A stretch of DNA of 64,000 nucleotides from Lysinibacillus piscis (GCF_026012395.1 NZ_BRZA01000001.1:620001-684000), one strand, 5' to 3'. Counted from the stretch's first letter, positions 20,010 through 30,614 are shown. Numbers and translations: made by a program. Notes: generated by a model from the sequence alone, not told the origin.

Positions 20010-20917
20010 TCTCTGTTTCGCAATTCTTGCAATAACTGTTCATAGTCAGCAGGAAGTGGTGCTTCAAATTGAAGATACTCTCCTGTTGTTGGATGATCAA
20101 ATCCTAAAATGCCTGCATGTAATACTTGTCCAGCAAAATCAATTGTTTTCTTTGGACCGTATTTTGGATCACCCGCAAGAGGATAGCCAATATAGTTCAT
20201 ATGAACACGAATTTGATGTGTACGTCCTGTTTCTAATCGACATTCTACCAGTGTATAATCGCCAAAACGTTCTACTACTTGGAAATGTGTCACAGCATGT
20301 TTACCATTATCCACAACGGCTTGCTTTTGTCGATCCTTTTGGTCTCTGCCAATCGGTGCATCAATTGTGCCTTTATCATGCGCAATATGACCATGAACAA
20401 GTGCTGTATATTTACGTGTAACGGTTTTATTAACAAGTTGGTTCACTAATGATTCGTGTGCAATATCATTTTTTGCCACCATTAATAAACCAGATGTATC
20501 TTTATCAATACGATGGACAATCCCTGGGCGCAATATGCCATTAATGCCCGATAAATCCTGACAATGATACATTAAGCCATTCACTAATGTTCCTGTCATA
20601 TGCCCTGGTGCTGGATGAACAACCATTCCTTTTGGTTTATTCACGACAAGCACGTCTGCATCTTCATAAACAATATCTAATGCTAAATTTTCTGCTACAA
20701 CATCTAGTGGCTCTGCCTCTGGTACAGTGATTTCAACCAAATCCCCAGCTTTGACTTTATATTTAGCCTTCACTGCTTCTCCATTTACTTTCACAATGCC
20801 TTCTGTAATCCAGTTGCCGATTTGTGTACGTGACCATTCTGTTTGCAAGGTAGAAAGAGCTTTATCAAGACGCTCACCCTGCTGTTGGTCCTCCATTGTA
20901 TAATGTACGCTGGTCAT
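20006..20917 (-). CDS. rluD: RluD-family 23S rRNA pseudouridine synthase (YlyB)
   Basis: It converts uridines in large-subunit rRNA to pseudouridine. An S4 RNA-binding domain occupies about 15-75 (ERLDKALSTL, TQIGNWITEGIVKVNG). The catalytic segment HRIDKDTSGLLMVAKN is at about 135-150 with the catalytic Asp. Length 303 is typical. It overlaps lspA by 4 bases, the pairing also seen in Bacillus. The exact target uridines cannot be told from sequence. Confidence 0.93.
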   Translation of the reverse strand: MTSVHYTMEDQQQGERLDKALSTLQTEWSRTQIGNWITEGIVKVNGEAVKAKYKVKAGDLVEITVPEAEPLDVVAENLALDIVYEDADVLVVNKPKGMVVHPAPGHMTGTLVNGLMYHCQDLSGINGILRPGIVHRIDKDTSGLLMVAKNDIAHESLVNQLVNKTVTRKYTALVHGHIAHDKGTIDAPIGRDQKDRQKQAVVDNGKHAVTHFQVVERFGDYTLVECRLETGRTHQIRVHMNYIGYPLAGDPKYGPKKTIDFAGQVLHAGILGFDHPTTGEYLQFEAPLPADYEQLLQELRNRD

Positions 20918-21393
20918 TGCTTCACCTTCTTCTTTTCCTTTTTATCTTCTATTAGTAATCCAATCATCAATATGACAACAGCTATCGTTAAAGCGGCATC
21001 CGCTACATTAAAAATAGGGAAATCATAACGAATAATAGGAATTAAGACATCTGCAAAATCAACCACTTCACCTCTGAAAAGACGGTCGATAAAGTTACCA
21101 AGTGCCCCACCAAGTAATAGCATTAAGCCTACTTGCAGAACAGGCTTTCCTTTTGCTTCTTTATGATAAAAATATAAAATCGCTCCAATGACACCAAGTG
21201 TAACGATGGTAAATAGCCACATTTGCCCTTCAAGCATGCCCCATGCTGCGCCACGATTACGATGCGATAAAATACCAAGCCATGGGTCCCATAGCCCAAT
21301 GCGTTCACCAAACTCCATATGTTTCACAATTAGCCATTTTGTCCATTGGTCTAGCAATACGACAATTGCAGCTAATCCATAATATTTATACAC
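20914..21393 (-). CDS. lspA: Signal peptidase II (prolipoprotein signal peptidase)
   Basis: It removes signal peptides from lipoproteins in the cell membrane. Four hydrophobic segments are visible, and the catalytic aspartates lie in VVDFADVLI and NVADAALT near 115-140. HRNRGAAWGML is another family motif. I favour a GTG start at 21393 (VYKYYGLAAIV), 7 bases after GGAGG; the ATG at 21411 lies upstream of that ribosome binding site and would not use it. It is followed by rluD with a 4-base overlap. Confidence 0.94.
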   Translation of the reverse strand: MYKYYGLAAIVVLLDQWTKWLIVKHMEFGERIGLWDPWLGILSHRNRGAAWGMLEGQMWLFTIVTLGVIGAILYFYHKEAKGKPVLQVGLMLLLGGALGNFIDRLFRGEVVDFADVLIPIIRYDFPIFNVADAALTIAVVILMIGLLIEDKKEKKKVKQ

Positions 21394-21488
21394 CAACATT
21401 CCTCCGTTCATACAGCATCTAACCTATTCTATCATAACCATTTAAAGGCGCATAATATTTTTAAGCTTATCGTCTCCATACACAAAAC

Positions 21489-21526
21489 AACGCAGGTATA
21501 CCAATTTTCATTGATATACCTACGTT
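21489..21526 (-). terminator. Terminator after ileS
   Basis: An imperfect stem (AACGTAGGTATA / TATACCTGCGTT on the minus strand) with a 14-base loop is followed by a modest T-rich tail (GTTTTG), between ileS and lspA. Confidence 0.6.
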
Positions 21527-21548
21527 TTACACTCTATTTTCTATAGTA

Positions 21549-24314
21549 TTATGCGTAATAGTTCTCAACAACACTCGCACAACGACTACATACAGTTGGA
21601 TGGGCTTCATTTGCACCTACTGTTTCAGAAATAGACCAGCAACGTTCACATTTCTCACCTGTTGCTTTTTCTACAACAATTGCCACGTGCTCCAGTGTTA
21701 ATGCATGTGCAGGTGCTTCCTCAGTCGATACTTCAAAAGCAGAAACAATCGCAAGCTGTGCAAAATCAATATTCGCATCTTGTAATAATGTAGCAATAGT
21801 ATCTTTCGCATAAACTGTTACTTTTGCTTCAAGTGATTTACCAATTGTTTTAGCATTACGTGCCTCTTCTAACGCTTTTAGCACATCGTCACGCACCTCG
21901 ATAATTTGTGTCCATTTTGTGCGTAAGGCATCGTAATTCGCCTGCTCTACAACCTCTGGGAAATCTGTTAATTGAACAGAATCCTCTTCTACAACACCTT
22001 GCTCATGTAAATATGACCACATTTCATCTGTTGTATGTGGAATAATTGGTGTCATCACTTTCACTAATGTTAATAATGTGTCGTAAATTACCGTTTGCAT
22101 TGCACGACGGTCTTTATTATCATAGCCTTCGATATAGACAACATCTTTCGCAATATCTAAGTAGAATGATGATAGCTCAACAGCTACAAAATTATTCACC
22201 GCATGGTAGACAGCCGCAAAATCATAACGATCATACGCCGCACGCACTGTTTTTAAGACATCTTGCAGGCGCATATAGACATATTGATCCATTTCACGTA
22301 AATCTGCATATGCTACACGATCTGCTTCTGGGTTAAAATCTGCTACATTGCCGTGTAAGAAGCGGAATGTATTACGGATTTTACGGTATACTTCAGAAAC
22401 TTGTTTTAACATATCCATTGAAATACGCACATCACTTGTGTAGTCAACAGAAGCTACCCATAGACGTAAAATATCTGCACCGTATTGGTCCATTACTTTT
22501 TGCGGTACAATCGTATTTCCTAATGATTTACTCATTTTACGCCCTTCACCATCAAGTACGAAGCCATGTGTTAGCAAGCCTTTATACGGTGCATAGCCAT
22601 TGATCGCCACAGACGTAATTAATGATGAGTTGAACCAGCCACGGTGTTGGTCAGAGCCTTCTAAGTAAAGGTCTGCTGGATATTTCATGCCACGCTCCAC
22701 TAACACGCCTTGATGTGATGAGCCTGAGTCAAACCAAACATCCATAATATCATTTTCTTTCGTAAACTCACCATTCGGGCTACCTGCATGTGTAAAGCCT
22801 TCTGGTAATAATTCCTTCGCTGTTTTTTGGAACCAAATATTTGAACCGTGCTCACGGAATAGTTTCGAAATATGCGCAATTGTCTCTGGTGTAATAATTG
22901 GCTCACCATTTTCAGCATAGAAAATTGGAATTGGCACACCCCATGCACGTTGACGTGAGATTACCCAGTCGCCACGGTCACGAATCATATTATAAAGACG
23001 TGTTTCCCCCCATGCAGGTGTGAATTCTGTTTCTTTAACCGCTGCTAATAGCTCATCACGGAATGCATCCACTGACGCAAACCATTGTGGTGTTGCACGG
23101 TAAATAACAGGTTTTTTCGTACGCCAGTCATGTGGATAAGAGTGTGTAAAGAAATCCAATTTTTCTAATGCGCCTACTTCAGCTAATTTTTCTGTAATTA
23201 ATTTATTCGCATCATTGTAGAATACACCTTCAAAGCCAGGAGCCTCATCTGTATAGCAACCGCTATTATCCACAGGGCTAAGAATTGGTAAACCATATAA
23301 TTTACTTACTTGATAGTCGTCTTCCCCGTGTCCAGGTGCGGTATGAACACAGCCTGTACCTGCTTCAGCTGTTACATGCTCCCCAACCATTACGAGTGAA
23401 TCACGATCATAAAATGGATGTTGTGCCACAATACGGTCTAATGCTTCCCCTTTGACTTCCTGCACGACTTCGTATGTTTCCCAACCAAGTGTTGTTGCCA
23501 CTGTTTCTACTAATTCTTTTGCAATAATGAATTTTTTCGTTGCTGTTTCTACCACAGCATACACAAATTCTGGATTCACTGAAATTCCTAAATTGGCTGG
23601 TAATGTCCATGGTGTTGTTGTCCAAATGATAAACTTCGCATCTGCTGGGACAACACCCTTTGCATCTTTAATCGCAAAGCTGACATAAATAGATGGTGAT
23701 TTAACATCCTTGTACTCGATTTCTGCCTCTGCTAATGCTGATTCAGAAGATGGTGACCAGTAGACAGGCTTTAATCCTTTATAAATATAGCCCTTCTCAG
23801 CCATTCTTCCAAACACTTCAATTTGGCGTGCCTCAAATGCTGGCTTTAATGTAATATATGGATTTTCCCAATCACCACGTACACCTAAACGGCGGAATTG
23901 TGCACGTTGATTGTCAATTTGCTCATACGCATATTCTTCACATAACTGACGGAATTCTGCGATAGACATCTCTTTACGCTTAACACCTTTGTTTGTCAAA
24001 GCCTGTTCAATTGGTAAACCATGTGTATCCCAACCAGGTACATACTCCACATAGTAGCCTGTCATTGATCGATGACGTGTAATCATATCTTTCAATACTT
24101 TATTTAAGGCATGCCCGATATGGATATCACCATTTGCATATGGTGGGCCATCATGTAGCATAAATTCAGGACGTCCTTTTGTACGTTCCAACTGTAGCTG
24201 ATTGATGTTCATTCCATCCCATTTTTCTTGCATCTTTGGCTCATTGGCTGGTAAGTTTCCACGCATTGGGAAATCTGTTTTTGGCATTAATAACGTATCT
24301 TTATATTCCACCAT
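21549..24314 (-). CDS. ileS: Isoleucyl-tRNA synthetase
   Basis: It charges tRNA-Ile. The class I motifs are present: [15 protein letters not shown] (HIGH) near 57-71 and [12 protein letters not shown] (KMSKS) near 590-601, with a C-terminal zinc site (CERCW ... CSRC) near 890-913. I start it at 24314 ([12 protein letters not shown]), 7 bases after GGAGG, giving 921 residues, the Bacillus length. The open frame continues upstream to 24416, but that stretch is the T-box leader, not protein. Confidence 0.98.
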   Translation of the reverse strand: MVEYKDTLLMPKTDFPMRGNLPANEPKMQEKWDGMNINQLQLERTKGRPEFMLHDGPPYANGDIHIGHALNKVLKDMITRHRSMTGYYVEYVPGWDTHGLPIEQALTNKGVKRKEMSIAEFRQLCEEYAYEQIDNQRAQFRRLGVRGDWENPYITLKPAFEARQIEVFGRMAEKGYIYKGLKPVYWSPSSESALAEAEIEYKDVKSPSIYVSFAIKDAKGVVPADAKFIIWTTTPWTLPANLGISVNPEFVYAVVETATKKFIIAKELVETVATTLGWETYEVVQEVKGEALDRIVAQHPFYDRDSLVMVGEHVTAEAGTGCVHTAPGHGEDDYQVSKLYGLPILSPVDNSGCYTDEAPGFEGVFYNDANKLITEKLAEVGALEKLDFFTHSYPHDWRTKKPVIYRATPQWFASVDAFRDELLAAVKETEFTPAWGETRLYNMIRDRGDWVISRQRAWGVPIPIFYAENGEPIITPETIAHISKLFREHGSNIWFQKTAKELLPEGFTHAGSPNGEFTKENDIMDVWFDSGSSHQGVLVERGMKYPADLYLEGSDQHRGWFNSSLITSVAINGYAPYKGLLTHGFVLDGEGRKMSKSLGNTIVPQKVMDQYGADILRLWVASVDYTSDVRISMDMLKQVSEVYRKIRNTFRFLHGNVADFNPEADRVAYADLREMDQYVYMRLQDVLKTVRAAYDRYDFAAVYHAVNNFVAVELSSFYLDIAKDVVYIEGYDNKDRRAMQTVIYDTLLTLVKVMTPIIPHTTDEMWSYLHEQGVVEEDSVQLTDFPEVVEQANYDALRTKWTQIIEVRDDVLKALEEARNAKTIGKSLEAKVTVYAKDTIATLLQDANIDFAQLAIVSAFEVSTEEAPAHALTLEHVAIVVEKATGEKCERCWSISETVGANEAHPTVCSRCASVVENYYA

Positions 24315-24360
24315 TCTAAATCCTCCTACTTTCTTTTTATTGATGAACAAATATGGAACA

Positions 24361-24600
24361 ACAAAAAAAGCCCCATCATCCCCAAAGGGACGAGAAGCTT
24401 CTACTCGCGGTACCACCCTACTTGTAGCACATCACTGCACTACCACTCTGTTACACGTTAACGTTGTGCATGACGAAATAGCTTACTTTCTTCAGCTATT
24501 TAGCTCTGAAGTGATATTCATTGTAATTTGTTTGTTTGAGCTCCCACTATCCTCAAATCGCTTTGCTACGCCTTACAATTACTGTCTTCATCTACGCTTA
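24361..24600 (-). promoter_or_regulatory. Isoleucine T-box riboswitch before ileS
   Basis: The T-box sequence GGGTGGTACCGCG lies at 24406-24418 (minus strand). It is followed by a terminator stem ending in CTTTTTTT near 24361-24372. Upstream, the specifier loop GAATATCACTTC contains the isoleucine codon ATC (24513-24515), followed by A as usual. Uncharged tRNA-Ile would bind and allow read-through into ileS. Confidence 0.93.
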
Positions 24601-24635
24601 TTGACCTATTTGTTCAGAACCATTGTTATTGTATT

Positions 24636-24664
24636 AGTATATGCAAATCGAATCACATCGTCAA
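24636..24664 (-). promoter_or_regulatory. Promoter of ileS
   Basis: TTGACG and TATACT are separated by 17 bases on the minus strand, directly upstream of the T-box leader and just past the divIVA stop. Confidence 0.8.
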
Positions 24665-24669
24665 GACAC

Positions 24670-25191
24670 TTACTCGTTTGTGTCCTGCGCCACTTCAACA
24701 GATGCTTGAATATCTGTTAAATCCACATCATATTGCAATAAATGTTCCCAATCATCTGTGTTTAATAAATCAAGCTGTGCCTCCACAAGCATTTTAAAAC
24801 GATTGCGGAATACTCTAGATTGCTTCTTTAACTCATCAATCTCAATCGTTACTTTACGTGCTTTTGTCAATGCTTCATTAACGATACGGTCTGCATTTTT
24901 TTCCGCTTCTTTCACAATGAGCTTCGCCTCTTTTTGTGAATTTCTGCGTACTTCATCAGCCGCTTCCTGTGCAACAACGATGGATTTTTGCAATGTTTCC
25001 TCTAATGAATGAAAATGTCTTGCTTGCTCCATCGCCATTTCCAATTGCTTATCGACATCTTTTTTCTCACGCAATAAAATTTCGTAATCTTTAATGATTT
25101 GATCTAAAAATTCATTTACTTCGTCTTCAGCATATCCTCTGAAAGCCTTCGTAAACTCCTTATTATGTATATCAATAGGTGATAATGGCAT
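24670..25191 (-). CDS. divIVA: DivIVA, cell pole and septum marker
   Basis: DivIVA binds curved membrane at poles and septa and organises division-site and sporulation proteins. The conserved lipid-binding N-terminus MPLSPIDIHNKEFTKAFRGY is present, followed by long coiled coils at about 25-130. I start at 25191 (173 residues) because the family begins with MPLSP; the upstream open frame has no counterpart in the family. It is the last gene before the ileS promoter. Confidence 0.95.
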   Translation of the reverse strand: MPLSPIDIHNKEFTKAFRGYAEDEVNEFLDQIIKDYEILLREKKDVDKQLEMAMEQARHFHSLEETLQKSIVVAQEAADEVRRNSQKEAKLIVKEAEKNADRIVNEALTKARKVTIEIDELKKQSRVFRNRFKMLVEAQLDLLNTDDWEHLLQYDVDLTDIQASVEVAQDTNE

Positions 25192-25286
25192 ACAATCCTT
25201 CTCTCCTTTACCTGTACATTCGTACTTTTTATTATACAATTATTCAGACGACTTGACAGCACAAATTAATCAAAAATACGTGATTT

Positions 25287-26075
25287 TTAGCTTTTTTGAG
25301 CCAAACGACCGATTTGTAAGCGGATTTTATCTTTCTTTGTTCTACCTTCTGTCATAGTTATTTTGAAGCGACCACTACCACGTACCGATAAAATGTCACC
25401 TTCCTGTAACTCAAATGCAACAGCTTCTCTTTCCGTCCAATTGACACGCACCTTTTTCCCTGTAATTAATGCCTGTGCTTTTTGACGGGATATATTTAAT
25501 ATCTTCGCCATGACAACATCTAAGCGCATAGATGATATTGTGTGAGATTCCTCTAGCCATTCGTCCTCATTTGATAGTAATGGCTCGTTGTCTTTAATTG
25601 CCTCTACACGTACTTTCACCTTGCCGATGCCTGTTAAATGTAATCGTACATAATCTGCTACCTCATTGGCTACGATAAATTGCACATGCTGCTCCCCTAC
25701 ACGAATATCCCCAAATTTTCCTCTATCTAGTCCCAGTGATAATAAGGCACCCAAAACATCTTGATGGCGTAATTGCACAAATTTCGTTGGGTATTGTATC
25801 GTAAAAACAGTTAATTGGAAATCATCTGTTGTTGGCTCATAATAATCAGGAAAGATGAACATTCGTTGCCGTTCTGCGTCCTCAAAAAGCCCTGCACTAG
25901 CTAATTTAAACGTATTACTTTGCTTAATGATAGATTCTACAATAAAACGTTGCCTTGGGTCTAAAAAATCTGTGAGCTTCGGTGCATAACGGTCTTCTAC
26001 TTCTCGTTGCCAGCTCATCACTTGTTCAATAAAAGGCTGCTCATCTTTGCGAAAATGTTGAATTAAATGTTCCAT
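25287..26075 (-). CDS. ylmH: YlmH, S4-domain RNA-binding protein
   Basis: A 262-residue protein with a C-terminal S4 RNA-binding domain (about 185-245: RLDVVMAKILNISRQKAQAL, ITGKKVRVNW). YlmH-type proteins are linked to division genes and have been tied to ribosome rescue in Bacillus. I start at 26075 (MEHLIQHFRKDE), 8 bases after AAAGGAGC. It is separated from ylmG by a terminator but lies in the same direction as the sepF group. Confidence 0.9.
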   Translation of the reverse strand: MEHLIQHFRKDEQPFIEQVMSWQREVEDRYAPKLTDFLDPRQRFIVESIIKQSNTFKLASAGLFEDAERQRMFIFPDYYEPTTDDFQLTVFTIQYPTKFVQLRHQDVLGALLSLGLDRGKFGDIRVGEQHVQFIVANEVADYVRLHLTGIGKVKVRVEAIKDNEPLLSNEDEWLEESHTISSMRLDVVMAKILNISRQKAQALITGKKVRVNWTEREAVAFELQEGDILSVRGSGRFKITMTEGRTKKDKIRLQIGRLAQKS

Positions 26076-26113
26076 TATATGTTGCTCCTTTTGCATGTGT
26101 TCCCACAATCAGT

Positions 26114-26141
26114 AAAAAATCCTCACAGCATGGTGAGGATT
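26114..26141 (-). terminator. Terminator between ylmG and ylmH
   Basis: A perfect 9-base stem (AATCCTCAC / GTGAGGATT) with a 6-base loop is followed by TTTTTT on the minus strand. It would end or reduce transcription from the sepF group into ylmH and divIVA. Confidence 0.8.
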
Positions 26142-26145
26142 TTGG

Positions 26146-26427
26146 TTACATAAACATAAAATAAACTTTTTGAATCACAATAAATAATCCTGCTTTAATA
26201 AAGTTCAGTAAAAATATAGCGACAATTGGTGAAATATCAATCATACCAATTGGCGGAATGAACTTTCTAAAAATTCCTAAATATGGCTCACAAACTTTTT
26301 GAAGGAAACGTCCAACTGCTGAAGTTTGTACAGCTGGCACCCATGACATTAAAACATAGGCAACCAACATTAGTGAGTAAATATCAAATGCTTTTGATAC
26401 ATAAGGTAACACGGTATATAACATCAT
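26146..26427 (-). CDS. ylmG: YlmG, YggT-family membrane protein
   Basis: A 93-residue protein with two hydrophobic segments (about 15-35 and 65-90) and the conserved middle VLMSWVPAVQTSAVGRFLQK, VCEPYLGIFRKFIPP of the YggT family. The exact function is not known; its position next to sepF is conserved across Bacillales. Two ATG codons begin the frame. It lies 19 bases after sepF. Confidence 0.9.
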   Translation of the reverse strand: MMLYTVLPYVSKAFDIYSLMLVAYVLMSWVPAVQTSAVGRFLQKVCEPYLGIFRKFIPPIGMIDISPIVAIFLLNFIKAGLFIVIQKVYFMFM

Positions 26428-26446
26428 AAAACTACAATCCTCGCTA

Positions 26447-26941
26447 TTAGTTATCGTCTAAAATAAAATTAGAAATTTCACCAGATACTTCTACATTGTC
26501 AGGTGTACATAGGAAAATATCTTTTCCTACTCTTTGAATATCGCCACCAAGTGCATAAACAGTACCACTTAAAAAATCAATGATACGCACACCTTGCTCT
26601 CGTTCAATACGCTGCAAATTAACAATCGTCGCTCGTTTATTTTTTAAATGCTCTGCAATATCTTGTGCCTCTGCATAAATTCTTGGTTCAACGAGTACCA
26701 CTTTTGCCCCTTTAGAGCTCATCGCAGCTTGTAAGCTCACAATATTATTGTTTGCTACTGAACTTTGTGGCACGATTTCTTGCACAGTGGCTTTTCGTTC
26801 TTTCACCACTTTTTTAGGCTTTACTTGCTGTATTTGTGGCTGTGGTACGGGTTGTTGCTGTTGAATAGGAGCCTGCGTGATTTCTTCTTCTATTTCATCC
26901 TCTAGATAAAAGAAGTTTTTAATTTTATTTTTCATGCTCAT
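26447..26941 (-). CDS. sepF: SepF, FtsZ-anchoring division protein
   Basis: SepF bundles FtsZ filaments and tethers them to the membrane. The N-terminal amphipathic helix is [17 protein letters not shown] Gln/Pro-rich linker (about 20-55) leads to the core domain with [20 protein letters not shown] and [17 protein letters not shown] start at 26941 (164 residues), six bases after AGGGG; this overlaps the end of ylmE by 17 bases. The upstream extension is not typical of the family. Confidence 0.94.
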   Translation of the reverse strand: MSMKNKIKNFFYLEDEIEEEITQAPIQQQQPVPQPQIQQVKPKKVVKERKATVQEIVPQSSVANNNIVSLQAAMSSKGAKVVLVEPRIYAEAQDIAEHLKNKRATIVNLQRIEREQGVRIIDFLSGTVYALGGDIQRVGKDIFLCTPDNVEVSGEISNFILDDN

Positions 26942-27629
26942 CCTGTTCCCCTCTTTCATTTCCAACAAGAGCCGTTCCGACCCGAACAAATGTAGCTCCT
27001 TCCTCTACCGCAATTTCAAAGTCATTTGACATACCCATTGATAGCTCGGTACAAGGTGCGTGTCCAAATCTTTGCTCGGCTATTTGTTGTTGACATTGTT
27101 TTAATTGTTTAAACACAGAGCGAATCACCTCTGTATCGTCTGTATTGGGAGCCATTGTCATCAACCCAACAATTTGAACTTTCGTAAATGCTTTTAATGA
27201 TTCAATAAATGGTAATACTTCTTCGATGGTTAGCCCATGTTTTGATTCTTCACCAGATACATTCACTTGTACAAAGCATTTCACAGGTTGCTCTGCTCGT
27301 TTTTCAATTTCTTCTGCTAAGCTCATACGATCCAATGAATGTAAATAATCAACGCTATTAATAACTTGCTTTACTTTACGTGTTTGCAAGGAGCCAATAT
27401 AGTGCCAATGTACGTCAGCTTGAATGGATGCCAATTTGCGCTGTAAGCCTTCTGGACGATTCTCGCCTAGATGCTGTAATCCTGTATCTATTGCTTCCTG
27501 CGTTCTTTCCACAGAAACTTCTTTTGTCACAGCGATAATTTGAACGTCATCCGTTTCTCGCTGTGCACGTTTTTTAGCTACTTGTATTAAATTGTTCAAT
27601 TCCTGTAAATTCGTTAATATGTTTGTCAC
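26925..27629 (-). CDS. ylmE: YlmE, YggS-family PLP-binding protein
   Basis: A 234-residue alanine-racemase-fold protein that binds pyridoxal phosphate and helps vitamin B6 and amino-acid balance. The PLP lysine is in IIAVTKEVS at about residue 34, followed by [13 protein letters not shown]. It precedes sepF as in Bacillus. The ylmD gene usually found directly upstream is missing here. Confidence 0.93.
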   Translation of the reverse strand: MTNILTNLQELNNLIQVAKKRAQRETDDVQIIAVTKEVSVERTQEAIDTGLQHLGENRPEGLQRKLASIQADVHWHYIGSLQTRKVKQVINSVDYLHSLDRMSLAEEIEKRAEQPVKCFVQVNVSGEESKHGLTIEEVLPFIESLKAFTKVQIVGLMTMAPNTDDTEVIRSVFKQLKQCQQQIAEQRFGHAPCTELSMGMSNDFEIAVEEGATFVRVGTALVGNERGEQDEHEK

Positions 27630-27767
27630 TGTTTTCCCAACTTTACGATGATAGATTCTTTGATAGCTACTATCAATTTTTCTTTTATTTCATTGTAACA
27701 AGCAATAGTTGAATTATCAATGAATAGCCTAATTTGTCTATCATACATTTGTCTATTTTGATGCTTT

Positions 27768-28001
27768 TTATAATGCTTTCACTAAAATAACGTCTTTCCC
27801 TACAACTAACACATCTTTCATATAAACTTTTCTTACCGATTCTTCCCCACGAAATAGCCCTAAATATTTGCGTGGCTCTGCAATCATAAAAGCTGTGACA
27901 TAGCCTGTTTCCTTTGATACCTCTGCATCTACAACGAAACCTAAAAAGCGCCCATTCCCCGCTTCAATTACTTCCTTTTGTTGTAATATGGAAAAGCGCA
28001 T
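27768..28001 (-). CDS. ylmC: YlmC/YmxH-family PRC-barrel protein
   Basis: A 77-residue PRC-barrel protein (MRFSILQQKEVIE ... GRFLGFVVDAEVSKETGYV). Family members are common next to sigG in sporeformers, and their role is unclear. I start at 28001, 4-5 bases after GGAGGGG; an ATG at 28034 lies upstream of the ribosome binding site. The 138-base gap to ylmE shows no gene. Confidence 0.88.
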   Translation of the reverse strand: MRFSILQQKEVIEAGNGRFLGFVVDAEVSKETGYVTAFMIAEPRKYLGLFRGEESVRKVYMKDVLVVGKDVILVKAL

Positions 28002-28045
28002 AAAACCCCTCCTTCCTATATATGTATTGTCCATCCATAAAAAAA

Positions 28046-28075
28046 ATGCGTATCACTTCAATCAGTGATACACAT
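28046..28075 (-). terminator. Terminator after sigG
   Basis: A stem GTATCACT / AGTGATAC, extended by flanking A-T pairs, with a 6-base loop is followed by TTTTTTTT on the minus strand. Confidence 0.85.
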
Positions 28076-28080
28076 TTTAT

Positions 28081-28165
28081 CCCGTATTAACAGGCTGTAA
28101 AATCCGATTGGCGAAACTACCAATCCGTGGGTGGATGAGGAAAACCTCCACCGATTGAAGACTTT
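28081..28165 (-). other. Structured non-coding stretch between sigG and its terminator
   Basis: Directly after the sigG stop the minus strand has two hairpins: GGTGGAGG / TCATCCACC and ATTGG / CCAAT, the second flanked by CGG repeats. No open frame with a ribosome binding site is present. It could be a small RNA, a 3' UTR element or a copy of a repeat; I cannot tell which. Confidence 0.4.
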
Positions 28166-28168
28166 ATA

Positions 28169-28942
28169 TTACCTATAATCTTTTTTCATTGTGTCAATCG
28201 CATTTTTTTCTAAGCGAGAAATTTGAGCTTGAGAAATGCCTAATTCTTTAGCAATTTCCGTCTGCGTTTCCCCATAATAAAAACGTTTTGCGACAATCAA
28301 CTGTTGCCGTTCATCTAATTTTTGCAAACTTTCCTTCACTGACACATATGCTACCCATTGATCCTCCGATACATCATGATCTCGTAATTGATCCATCATG
28401 TACACAGCATCTCCCCCATCTGAATAAATAGGCTCTTGGAGTGACATTGGATCTTGAATAGCATCTAAAGCAAACAAGACATCCTCTTTTTTCATCTCAA
28501 TCATTTCTGCAATTTCTTCAATTGTCGGTTCACGTAAATTTTCTGTAATCCATTGTTCCTTTGCCTGCATTGCTTTATACGCAATATCTCTTAGTGAACG
28601 AGATACCCTCAAAGCATGGTGATCACGCAGATGGCGACGAATTTCCCCAATAATCATCGGTACAGCATATGTTGAAAATCGAACATTATGCTTTAAATCA
28701 AAATGATCAATGGCTTTCATAAGGCCAATACAACCTACTTGAAATAAATCATCTGCCTGCTCACCTCGATAGGCAAATCTACCAACAATACTCAGCACTA
28801 ATCTTAAATTGCACATAACAAGCTCTTCTCTTACCTCTGTTTCTCCTGCTTGCAAACGAATAAAAAGATTTTTCATATCCTCATGCTTTAATATTGGCAA
28901 AGTCGATGTATCTAAACCGCAAAGATCAACCTTTGTTCGCAT
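28169..28942 (-). CDS. sigG: Late forespore sigma factor SigG
   Basis: A 257-residue sigma-70 family protein that directs transcription in the forespore after engulfment. Region 2 shows DLFQVGCIGLMKAIDHFD (about 63-80) and the -10-binding FSTYAVPMIIGEIRRHLRD. Region 4.2 ends with TQTEIAKELGISQAQISRLEK. The start MRTKVDLCGLDT matches the SigG N-terminus, and a GGAGG precedes it. It follows spoIIGA-sigE, the conserved order. A 113-base gap to sigE probably holds its own promoter. Confidence 0.97.
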   Translation of the reverse strand: MRTKVDLCGLDTSTLPILKHEDMKNLFIRLQAGETEVREELVMCNLRLVLSIVGRFAYRGEQADDLFQVGCIGLMKAIDHFDLKHNVRFSTYAVPMIIGEIRRHLRDHHALRVSRSLRDIAYKAMQAKEQWITENLREPTIEEIAEMIEMKKEDVLFALDAIQDPMSLQEPIYSDGGDAVYMMDQLRDHDVSEDQWVAYVSVKESLQKLDERQQLIVAKRFYYGETQTEIAKELGISQAQISRLEKNAIDTMKKDYR

Positions 28943-29055
28943 ATTCGATTCCTCCGATAGTATTCTCTGACTAAACCGTTACATCAGTTTGTCCGAGAGA
29001 AAGAAGAATATGCACAAAAAATATGACCAATTTTAGGTAAGTAGCATTTTTCCTT

Positions 29056-29763
29056 TTACGATATTGGCTGATTTAAATTTTCTCGTAAATCTTGAATAAT
29101 TTTTTTCTCCAAACGTGAAATATAAGACTGAGATATACCTAAATGATCTGCTACCTCTTTTTGCGTCATTTCAATTTTACCGTTTAAACCAAAACGACAT
29201 TCCATGATGTAGCGCTCACGTTTACCTAGTCGATTAATAGCATGAAACATATGCTGACGCTCAATTTTTTTCTCTACATTCTCTAAAATAATATGCTCCT
29301 CAGTCCCTAAAATATCAGATAGTAAAAGCTCATTGCCGTCTGCATCGGAATTCAATGGCTCATCTAATGACACTTCACCTTTCATACGACTTGTTTTTCG
29401 CAAATGCATTAAAATTTCATTTTCAATACAGCGTGAAGCATATGTGGCAAGTTTAATATTTTTATCTGTATTAAATGTTTCAATTGCTTTAATTAAGCCG
29501 ATAGAACCAATGCTAATCAAATCTTCAATTGGTGTTCCCGTATTATCAAAACGCCTAGCAATGTAAACAACAAGACGTAAGTTTCGTTCAATTAATGTAT
29601 CTCTAGCACGTAAATCTCCATTCATAAAGGATGCAATGACTGTTACTTCTTCTTCTCGAGTTAGTGGCACTGGCAATGAATCATTTCCCCCTATATAGTA
29701 CGTTTCACGACTTCGAAACTTACCCCATAATTTTTTCAAGCTAGCAAGTAGCCTTAGAAACAA
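29056..29763 (-). CDS. sigE: Pro-sigma-E, early mother-cell sigma factor
   Basis: A 235-residue sigma factor active in the mother cell. The first about 28 residues form the pro-sequence ([17 protein letters not shown] ... YYIGG), removed by SpoIIGA. Region 2 is [18 protein letters not shown] at about 84-101, and region 4.2 ends [18 protein letters not shown]. It lies 20 bases after spoIIGA in the spoIIG operon. Confidence 0.97.
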   Translation of the reverse strand: MFLRLLASLKKLWGKFRSRETYYIGGNDSLPVPLTREEEVTVIASFMNGDLRARDTLIERNLRLVVYIARRFDNTGTPIEDLISIGSIGLIKAIETFNTDKNIKLATYASRCIENEILMHLRKTSRMKGEVSLDEPLNSDADGNELLLSDILGTEEHIILENVEKKIERQHMFHAINRLGKRERYIMECRFGLNGKIEMTQKEVADHLGISQSYISRLEKKIIQDLRENLNQPIS

Positions 29764-29783
29764 TCGGTCTCCCCCTCTATGTG

Positions 29784-30614
29784 TTAATTAGTAGTCAGTG
29801 CTGAAAAATGTAAAATGGCTTCTGTGCTATGCGGAAAATTATGCGCTTTTTTCGTTAACACGATATATTCATTTGTTTTCACTTGTGAAGGCTCCCCCTT
29901 TATTTGCCATTCATCAAAGCGAAAACCTAACACAACGGACTGCTGTTGAACCGTATTGACATGAATAAAACGTATCGCTTTCTGATAGTCTGTTGCAAAC
30001 ATCGATACATCATACGGATTGGTTTCCTGCCATTGCCCTAATGCTTGACAAAGGGTTTTAGGTAAATATGGTTGCAACGCTTGATAGGAAACAAAATGTA
30101 CAGGCTTTCCTGATAATGGTTCGATGGCTTGATTCCCTGTATCGACAAATGCCGAAAGTGGAATGTCTACACCGAAAATTTTTAATAATGTTTCACGTAC
30201 AAATTGTCCACTTACACGTTCCAGTCTCACAAAGCCCCATTGCTTGTAAAATAGCACTAAGTATACACTAGCTAATAGAAAACAAAGTCCGATGAAATGG
30301 CTAACGGATAAGCTTTTCAAATACGGTTGTAATGCTGTCAGCAATCCTCCCATCACAATGGTAGCAGTCAATGCAATTGGTCCTTGTTTTTGAAAACTAC
30401 GTAATCGAAAACGAAAAGCAATGCCAATTAATAACACAAAGCTACTCAACATTCCGACTAGCGTATGACCACCAATTACAGCAACAAAGCTACTACAAAG
30501 CGAACTTATGAATAATCTTATCGGTTTCACCATATTGCTCGTTATTCTAGCAGTAAAAAGCACAATTGCTAAATTAAAAAGCATATTAATGAGCACTAGC
30601 CATTCTCCATACAT
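29784..30614 (-). CDS. spoIIGA: SpoIIGA, pro-sigma-E processing protease
   Basis: A 276-residue protein with five N-terminal membrane segments (about 5-140) and a C-terminal aspartic-protease domain. The catalytic aspartate is in [14 protein letters not shown] at about 166-179. It cuts the pro-sequence of SigE in response to the forespore signal SpoIIR. It heads the spoIIG operon, 20 bases before sigE. AGGAGGAGG lies upstream of the ATG. Confidence 0.95.
   Translation of the reverse strand: MYGEWLVLINMLFNLAIVLFTARITSNMVKPIRLFISSLCSSFVAVIGGHTLVGMLSSFVLLIGIAFRFRLRSFQKQGPIALTATIVMGGLLTALQPYLKSLSVSHFIGLCFLLASVYLVLFYKQWGFVRLERVSGQFVRETLLKIFGVDIPLSAFVDTGNQAIEPLSGKPVHFVSYQALQPYLPKTLCQALGQWQETNPYDVSMFATDYQKAIRFIHVNTVQQQSVVLGFRFDEWQIKGEPSQVKTNEYIVLTKKAHNFPHSTEAILHFSALTTN

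Noticed and set aside
24315-24416. N-terminal extension of IleS (open frame to 24416)
   Set aside because: The DNA is the T-box sequence and terminator of the ileS leader; the ribosome binding site and family start are at 24314.
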